In this document: piece by piece, positions 6,238-10,283 of the stretch
Numbering within the stretch: the stretch's first letter is position 1
How the letters are laid out: each line of letters opens with the position of its first letter
NCBI GenBank assembly: GCA_018663565.1
Contig: JABJQE010000213.1
Location: 1-10,283 of the forward strand
Source of the DNA: Phycisphaerae bacterium
GTDB taxonomy: Bacteria > Planctomycetota > Phycisphaerae > Phycisphaerales > SM1A02
DNA: 10,283 nt
Direction: 5' to 3'
Position numbers and translations under genes: made by a program
Notes under the pieces: generated by a model
Database searches by the model: none
Told to the model about the DNA's origin: nothing
Seen by the model: the letters and a program-made list of their open reading frames with translations, nothing else

Positions 6238-7692
6238 CTACGGGCACGTACCCCAGTTCGCCAGAATGGCCAGAAGATCACTCGCGTCGACGACACCGTC
6301 GCCATTGGCATCTCCAGATGGATTATCGCTACCAAAGGCATCAACAACGGCGAGCAAATCATCGATCGTCACCGCCCCGCTCCCATCAAGATCGCCCTCG
6401 CATGGCTGCTCGACTTCAATAGTCCAACTGACTGCACTGGTCATCAAGGCCGCCCTCGCCGCTTCATCGCGAACCCAAGGTGTTTCATCAATAACGACCG
6501 CAGCAATCGAGTGTGCCCCGGGCGTGAGGCCGAGCAATGAGAGATCTATCGATGGCGTCACTTCGCCTGCGATGATTGATCCATCAAGAAGCCACGACAC
6601 TGTCAGGTCATGCCCGCCTGGCTGAACTGGCTGAGCTACGACAACTTCGTTTCCATGCAATACGGCATCTGTTGGCGTCCATGAGTCAAGCGGATCGACC
6701 AACGCGTACATTTCCAAGATGAGCGCCTCCGCAGATGGTGGGTTGAACGGTCGCCCAAGCGCCCGCATCTTTGAATTATTGCTTGGGCGATAAATCCCAT
6801 TGGTGTAGTACGCCGCGCCTTCGAAAGTATCAACAAGACCGTCCCACTGTGGGTCGCTGAACCCAAGCCATTCAGCCCACTTTGTGCCAGACGCAATCAT
6901 TTCAGCAGCGGTCTGGATAGATGCATTCGGGGAGGAGTGCTCTCCGTACGGATAGTCCGAACCACCTCCGTAGGTGTACTCATCAGCAAGGTTGCCAAAA
7001 CTATGACCGAGTTCGTGAATGCCCACTTCATAGGCTGACCCATTACCACCTGACACCGTGCCGAGGTTTGAACTTGTATAACCCGCGCCGCCATACTTCG
7101 TTGAGTTCGCAAGCGCCAATATCTGATCATGCGCCGGAGCAGCGGCCGCGTATCCGAATGCCTTAGAGAGATTGATACAGAGCAAGCGTTCAATGCCACT
7201 ACACCAAAATGCCATGTCCATAGCAGTGTCGCGATCGATTCCCTCAGACGGATCATTATCCACGCCCGATTCGTTAGATACCACATCAACACGATGCACG
7301 AGGAAAAGCCCGGAGTACGAGGCAAAGGGCTCCTCTGCAAAGAGTGCCGAGGTCATCTGCGCCGCCTGCGTGGCATACAGGCCGAGTTCGCCCACCAGGT
7401 AGCCATCGCCCACAATGGCAATGTCGATACGGTTAGATGAATCACCGCTTCCCCAAATCAATTCAGACCCACCTCCGCCCGTAAGATTCTCGTGCATCAA
7501 GGTCGGCAACGGCACGGTTACCACACCACCGACAAGATTCCCTTGCGCATCGAGTCCGTCGTAATACAGCAACTCAGTGGCAGGCTCTGCAGCATGCAGC
7601 GGCAACACAAGAAGCATCGGGATACACACGGCCAAACTCAATACTCGTGGTGGATTCAACATGTATGCACTGTACATCTGACCACCAAACAT
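6238..7692 (-). CDS. Secreted M64-type (IgA peptidase-like) metallopeptidase with C-terminal dockerin
   Basis: This is an exported zinc peptidase of the M64 type (named after a Clostridium ramosum IgA peptidase); the natural substrate here is unknown. The 484-residue product has a signal peptide with a hydrophobic core about 17-32 and likely cleavage after LHA at 32-34. The catalytic domain starts at about 75 (IDIAIVGDGY at 89-98 is typical of M64) and carries the zinc motif HELGHSFGNLADEY at 226-239, with H226, E227 and H230 visible and D237 the likely third ligand. A beta-sandwich-like region spans about 350-428. Two dockerin-type calcium loops follow, D434/D436/S438/D445 and D461/N463/D465/D472, flanked by C431 and C483, ending WGTCP. 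This C-terminus is typical of planctomycete secreted proteins. In-frame ATGs at 7692, 7677 and 7662 are all possible starts; none has a good Shine-Dalgarno, and 7662 gives the most compact signal peptide. It is probably cotranscribed with yraN, 23 bases upstream. Confidence 0.88.
   Translation of the reverse strand: MFGGQMYSAYMLNPPRVLSLAVCIPMLLVLPLHAAEPATELLYYDGLDAQGNLVGGVVTVPLPTLMHENLTGGGGSELIWGSGDSSNRIDIAIVGDGYLVGELGLYATQAAQMTSALFAEEPFASYSGLFLVHRVDVVSNESGVDNDPSEGIDRDTAMDMAFWCSGIERLLCINLSKAFGYAAAAPAHDQILALANSTKYGGAGYTSSNLGTVSGGNGSAYEVGIHELGHSFGNLADEYTYGGGSDYPYGEHSSPNASIQTAAEMIASGTKWAEWLGFSDPQWDGLVDTFEGAAYYTNGIYRPSNNSKMRALGRPFNPPSAEALILEMYALVDPLDSWTPTDAVLHGNEVVVAQPVQPGGHDLTVSWLLDGSIIAGEVTPSIDLSLLGLTPGAHSIAAVVIDETPWVRDEAARAALMTSAVSWTIEVEQPCEGDLDGSGAVTIDDLLAVVDAFGSDNPSGDANGDGVVDASDLLAILANWGTCP
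6241..6402 (-). other. Dockerin-type calcium-binding repeat pair with flanking cysteines (domain of the M64-type peptidase)
   Basis: Residues 431-484 of the peptidase hold two EF-hand-like loops, DLDGSGAVTIDD and DANGDGVVDASD, each followed by a hydrophobic LLAxxxxxG helix. Cysteines stand just before the first loop and at the second-last residue, so a disulfide could clamp the module. This matches the dockerin-like tails common in planctomycete secreted proteins, thought to have an anchoring or sorting role. No cohesin is present in the window. Confidence 0.85.
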
Positions 7693-7715
7693 GCAAGGAG
7701 AATGCTAATACGTAT

Positions 7716-8090
7716 CTAGACGCATGGGGCCTCAAAGGCTGCGGGGCAATACTCTACGTTGCACCTCCATCGCCCCACCCGAACAAGGCCCACATCGAAC
7801 CGCATCAACCGGTCTCGTCGCCAACGCACTGGAAGCCGGGAAGCAGCCCGGGCGAGGCGATATTGTTTGGCCTCGGTCACCCGGCTCATGATTGGCCACT
7901 GGCCGCGTGTTGCTTTCACCTCGACAACAGCCAGAACTGATCGATGTGGATGGACGACGACAAGATCAAGTTCATCATGACCGATTCGAACGTTCTGGCC
8001 AAGCAGCCGCCACCCGCGAATTCGCAGATGCCATCGAATAGCGCGTTCGCCGCGTCGCCAAGTGGACTGCCACGCGGACGCGCGATTCAC
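7716..8090 (-). CDS. yraN: YraN family protein (UPF0102), nuclease-like fold
   Basis: YraN/UPF0102 proteins are small cytosolic proteins with a restriction-endonuclease-like fold; their biochemical role is not settled. The 124-residue length is typical. Family landmarks are visible in order: RRGERAIRWHLRIRGWRLL at 12-30 with the GE pair, N33, HDELDLVVV at 38-46 (usually GEIDLIA), VVEVKATR at 55-62, K75 in the following helix and RFDVGLV at 97-103. D42, E57 and K59 correspond to the PD-(D/E)xK-like site. The GTG start at 8090 overlaps the stop of the SurA-like gene as GTGA, indicating translational coupling. The peptidase gene follows on the same strand after 23 bases. The tail, with two cysteines near the end, is slightly unusual. 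Many YraN genes lie beside rnhB; here the neighbours are envelope genes instead. Confidence 0.85.
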   Translation of the reverse strand: MNRASAWQSTWRRGERAIRWHLRIRGWRLLGQNVRIGHDELDLVVVHPHRSVLAVVEVKATRGQWPIMSRVTEAKQYRLARAASRLPVRWRRDRLMRFDVGLVRVGRWRCNVEYCPAAFEAPCV

Positions 8091-9313
8091 TTCGGTGGAA
8101 ACCGAGAAATCGCGATCAACAGCGCACGCTCAACCATGGCCCCGATTTCATCGTGAATACCACGCTGCAAGAGATCGTGCACGTATTCCCATTCATCCCG
8201 TTGGCTGCGATCACGCATCAACTGCTGCTGAAGCATCCGCTGCACATCTGGCTCGTCAAGGCTTCGAGCAGGCGGACGTGATACTTCAATCACACTAATC
8301 CACATCGTCCAGGACTTGCGTTCAAAGCTATGGGTCGTTCCACCGTCTTGGATCTCTTTCAAATATGGCTTGTAGAAAGCACTGAGCGAAACGTCCTCGA
8401 TACCACCCTCAGGCAACTCAAACGTCTGCCATTCGCCGTCCTTTGGCATTCCAGCTTGTTTGGCAACAGTCATGAAGGCCACGCCAGCGTCAAGTTCGTC
8501 CCCGATGAGCTTGATTCGCTCTTCGTTGCCATCAGTCTTAAGTCTGATGCGGCCAAGCGTCACCGTTGCCTTCGGCTGAAACACACTGGCCTGTGCGCGA
8601 TAAGCTCGTTCGATATCACGCCAGGCAACAAGTGTCTGTGGTGTGACCTTCTCGCGGAGCAACTCACCGATCAGCACTTTCTGACGTTCGTCATCAATGT
8701 ACTCATCAATCGTCTTTCCTTCCTCTTCCATCAATCGGCGTGCCGCTTCATGCTCAGAGCCGCCACGCTTTCGGACCGCGTCCTGGCGGATCTTGTCCAT
8801 GAAGGCGAGCAAGCCAGTCTGTTCTTGATCCGACAAACTTGCCCGAGACTCAGCAACGATCAATTCGTTCTGCACGAATGATTGGAGTTGCTGAGAGACA
8901 AGACTCTTCAACTGTTGCACAAAGACGGAATATGGCTGGTCTTCGTAGGTTGCTTGCAGACGATCCATCAGCGGCGCGAGCACTTCATCGGCATAGATCG
9001 GCTGACCATTGACCTGGCCAATCAGACTGTCAACTATGACCGGCGATCCAACTTGGCCGTCGATTCCAAAGAATGTGCTGAACTCTTCCGGCCGCTCAGG
9101 CATGAGCCGTGGCGCGGGGCGCGCATGAAGACCTGCCATCGACAGAGCTGCATCAGTGTCTTCGACAGTGGGCCGCTGCTGTGTACTGAGCTGCTGATCA
9201 GAAAAATCGCCCAGCGACAAGGCCGCCCCAGTTGGGCCCGAGTACTCACTGCACGCGGGCAGCAATGCCGCCGCTGCAACAAATCCGACCAAGATCCATG
9301 CGTTGGTATTCAT
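8087..9313 (-). CDS. SurA-like lipoprotein, probable periplasmic chaperone or peptidyl-prolyl isomerase-like protein
   Basis: The 408-residue product starts with a lipoprotein signal peptide: a hydrophobic core at 6-18 and lipobox LPAC with the lipidated Cys at 21. After a low-complexity linker (22-90) comes a SurA-N-like helical region starting IGQVNGQPIYADEVLAPLMD at 98-117, the usual way such chaperones begin, and running to about 225. A parvulin-like segment follows (about 245-345, ATVTLGRIRLKT at 249-260, then VAFMTVAKQAG at 278-288), without clear rotamase signature residues, so isomerase activity is doubtful. A C-terminal helical part (352-398) may pack back on the N-domain, as in SurA. 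The expected role is handling outer-membrane or secreted proteins from a membrane anchor. The ATG at 9313 is set by the signal peptide; an upstream in-frame extension of 73 residues would cross the divergent DUF1844 gene. No strong Shine-Dalgarno is visible. It is the first gene of the run surA-like, yraN, M64-type peptidase. Confidence 0.75.
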   Translation of the reverse strand: MNTNAWILVGFVAAAALLPACSEYSGPTGAALSLGDFSDQQLSTQQRPTVEDTDAALSMAGLHARPAPRLMPERPEEFSTFFGIDGQVGSPVIVDSLIGQVNGQPIYADEVLAPLMDRLQATYEDQPYSVFVQQLKSLVSQQLQSFVQNELIVAESRASLSDQEQTGLLAFMDKIRQDAVRKRGGSEHEAARRLMEEEGKTIDEYIDDERQKVLIGELLREKVTPQTLVAWRDIERAYRAQASVFQPKATVTLGRIRLKTDGNEERIKLIGDELDAGVAFMTVAKQAGMPKDGEWQTFELPEGGIEDVSLSAFYKPYLKEIQDGGTTHSFERKSWTMWISVIEVSRPPARSLDEPDVQRMLQQQLMRDRSQRDEWEYVHDLLQRGIHDEIGAMVERALLIAISRFPPK

Positions 9314-9393
9314 TGGATGGCGATGATACCGCGAAGTGGGCCCTATACTGCTCGATCTGACCAAACCGCAGCACCCACAGAGGAGACCACACC
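9314..9393. promoter_or_regulatory. Divergent promoter region between the SurA-like and DUF1844 genes
   Basis: This 80-base spacer holds a good plus-strand -10 candidate, TATACT at 9344-9349, which would start transcription near 9356 and leave a leader of about 38 bases. On the minus strand the overlapping TATAGG at 9347-9342 could serve the SurA-like gene. No convincing -35 element is present for either direction, so sigma factor and exact sites are uncertain. Other promoter placements are possible. Confidence 0.35.
9381..9385 (+). promoter_or_regulatory. Shine-Dalgarno site of the DUF1844 gene
   Basis: AGGAG lies 8 bases before the ATG at 9394 and is the clearest plus-strand ribosome binding site in the window. 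Confidence 0.75.
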
Positions 9394-9837
9394 ATGACCA
9401 CCGACGAAACCCCAAAGATCCACGTGGACTCTGATTGGAAAGCCGAAGCCCAAGCCGAGAAAGAGAAGTTGGCCCAAACTGAGGCGGCCAAGACTGATAC
9501 GCCAAGCGAGGGGGGCGGCAAACTTCCCCCACCAGATTTCAAAGGGCTTGTCGGGCTTCTCGCCTCCCAAGCTGTAATGGGCCTTGGCGCCATGCCGGAC
9601 CAATCCGGCAAGGGTGTCATGATTGATCTCGAGGGCGCCAAGTTTGCCATCGATCTACTTGCCATGATTGAATTGAAGACAAAGGGCAATCTCAAAGAGG
9701 ACGAGTCCACCGAACTCTCAGCCGTGCTGACAGAGCTTCGAAGCCGATTCGTGCAGATCACTGAGTTGCTTGCTCAGCAGGCTGCTCAACCAGCGGCAGC
9801 CGGCAGCGGCGAGACTCCTGGCATTATCACGCCGTAG
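9394..9837 (+). CDS. DUF1844 domain-containing protein
   Basis: DUF1844 proteins are small bacterial proteins of unknown function. The 147-residue product has a charged, disordered head (1-48, rich in Lys, Glu, Ala and Pro) and the conserved core from about 49 to 127: a helix FKGLVGLLASQAVMGLGAMP at 49-68, then DLEGAKFAIDLLAMIELKTKG at 78-98, NLKEDES and LTELRSRFVQ at 112-121. The pattern of D-x-x-x-A-x-x-x-I-D-x-L with KTKGNL is the diagnostic part. An Ala/Gln/Pro/Gly tail follows to the end. There is no signal peptide or membrane segment, so it is probably cytosolic. Start is supported by AGGAG. The gene is divergent from the SurA-like gene and its TAG stop directly abuts the stop of the converging membrane-protein gene. 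Confidence 0.85.
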   Translation: MTTDETPKIHVDSDWKAEAQAEKEKLAQTEAAKTDTPSEGGGKLPPPDFKGLVGLLASQAVMGLGAMPDQSGKGVMIDLEGAKFAIDLLAMIELKTKGNLKEDESTELSAVLTELRSRFVQITELLAQQAAQPAAAGSGETPGIITP

Positions 9838-10283
9838 CTAATACAGCCAGGTATAGACAAACCACGCGAGCGATGCGACCAGCGGGAAGATTTGCAGCAC
9901 CACGAGCGGACGGGGCAACACCAACACCCACGCGATCGGCAACGTTGCGCACCAAACCAGAAGGTATCGATCAAAGACGAATCCACGTGTCATGGCGTAC
10001 ATCAACCAGCCACACAAAATGGCGTAGGCCTGCATTCGAAGCACAAGACCACCAATCGTGCGGGGCGGCCGATCAAGCGCGGCGGCGAGCAACGCGCCAA
10101 GTCCGCCTATACCCAGAACAGCCAGAATGCCCAGAATCACTAAACTTCCAACTCCTTGGCCGCCAACGGCGATTGCAGTAGTCGCAGCAACGCCCTGATA
10201 CCGATCTTGCAAGAGCGTGAGATCCAGTGCACTTGGTACGGAGAGATCATTGGGCGCTACGACGCTCAAGAAGACGCCAACAC
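9838..10283 (-). CDS. Polytopic membrane protein, C-terminal part, 5' end beyond window; possibly GT-C glycosyltransferase-like
   Basis: The reading frame is open to the window edge, so about 147 codons of a longer gene are seen. The only in-window start candidates, such as the TTG at 10269, have no ribosome site. The visible part has several membrane segments: AIAVGGQGVGSLVILGILAVL followed by GLGALLAAAL, a helix around AYAILCGWLMYAM, and a final pair spanning YLLVWCATLPIAWVLVL and VVLQIFPLVASLAWFVYTW, ending WLY. The stretch FVFDRYLLVWCATLP resembles the RYLLP..P element near the C-terminus of family 39/ArnT-like membrane glycosyltransferases, which use lipid-linked sugars, but the catalytic N-terminal loop is outside the window. 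Treat function as unassigned. Its TAG (9840-9838) touches the convergent DUF1844 stop with no spacer. Confidence 0.7.
   Translation of the reverse strand, partial: VGVFLSVVAPNDLSVPSALDLTLLQDRYQGVAATTAIAVGGQGVGSLVILGILAVLGIGGLGALLAAALDRPPRTIGGLVLRMQAYAILCGWLMYAMTRGFVFDRYLLVWCATLPIAWVLVLPRPLVVLQIFPLVASLAWFVYTWLY

Noticed and set aside
6241..6402. Reading the dockerin repeats as an EF-hand or as evidence of a cellulosome.
   Set aside because: Loop spacing and the hydrophobic LLAxxxxxG helices fit dockerin rather than canonical EF-hands, and no cohesin, scaffoldin or glycoside hydrolase is present.
7701..7720. Palindromes ATACGTAT and TCTAGA around the end of yraN as an operator or terminator.
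   Set aside because: They are short, have no GC-rich stem or T-run, and the TCTAGA contains the yraN stop codon; chance is a sufficient explanation.
8330..9397. Two consecutive plus-strand open frames in the same phase (183 and 171 codons) opposite the SurA-like gene, together over 1 kb with one internal stop.
   Set aside because: They mirror the codon structure of the SurA-like gene, contain no recognisable motif, and run into the start of DUF1844; best explained as antisense shadow frames.
9314..9532. A 73-residue extension of the SurA-like protein.
   Set aside because: It would read antisense through the DUF1844 gene and place the lipoprotein signal in the middle of the protein.

Overview
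The window looks like a chromosomal segment from a planctomycete, probably of the Phycisphaerae type. The main evidence is a secreted M64-type metallopeptidase ending in a two-repeat dockerin bracketed by cysteines with a WGTC terminus. Several large signal-peptide helical proteins and a DUF1844 gene fit the same picture. GC content appears moderate, by eye in the mid-50s percent. The lineage is an inference from protein style; there is no rRNA or other marker here. Gene packing is very tight: eleven protein genes fill almost everything, no gap exceeds about 80 bases, and several neighbours overlap or abut. I see no tRNA, rRNA, CRISPR array, insertion sequence or phage gene.

Layout. (1) 1-1345, minus strand: a threonine-catabolism operon, an SDR-type L-threonine 3-dehydrogenase followed by kbl (2-amino-3-ketobutyrate CoA ligase, cut by the window edge), joined by an ATGA overlap. 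Together they turn threonine into glycine plus acetyl-CoA. (2) 1408-2412, plus: an RlmN-family radical SAM methyltransferase with a short N-terminus, divergent from the threonine operon. (3) 2409-5149, minus: two tandem genes for exported, helix-rich proteins of unknown function that look like diverged copies of each other. The downstream one converges on rlmN so closely that both stop codons share one CTAG. (4) 5185-6216, plus: a YpdA-family (bacillithiol disulfide reductase-like) flavoprotein, divergent from the paralogue pair.

(5) 6238-9313, minus: a run of three genes, a SurA-like lipoprotein, a YraN-family nuclease-fold protein (GTGA overlap) and the dockerin-bearing M64-type peptidase (23 bases downstream). 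Two of the three products act outside the cytoplasm. (6) 9394-9837, plus: a DUF1844 protein, divergent from the SurA-like gene across an 80-base spacer with a possible two-way promoter. (7) 9838-10283, minus: the C-terminal part of a polytopic membrane protein, possibly GT-C glycosyltransferase-like, whose stop codon directly abuts that of the DUF1844 gene.

I did not find a clear defence, mobile or biosynthetic system. The least explained parts are the tandem exported helical paralogues, the YpdA homologue without the Cys14 seen in firmicute enzymes, and the dockerin-tailed peptidase with no visible partner.
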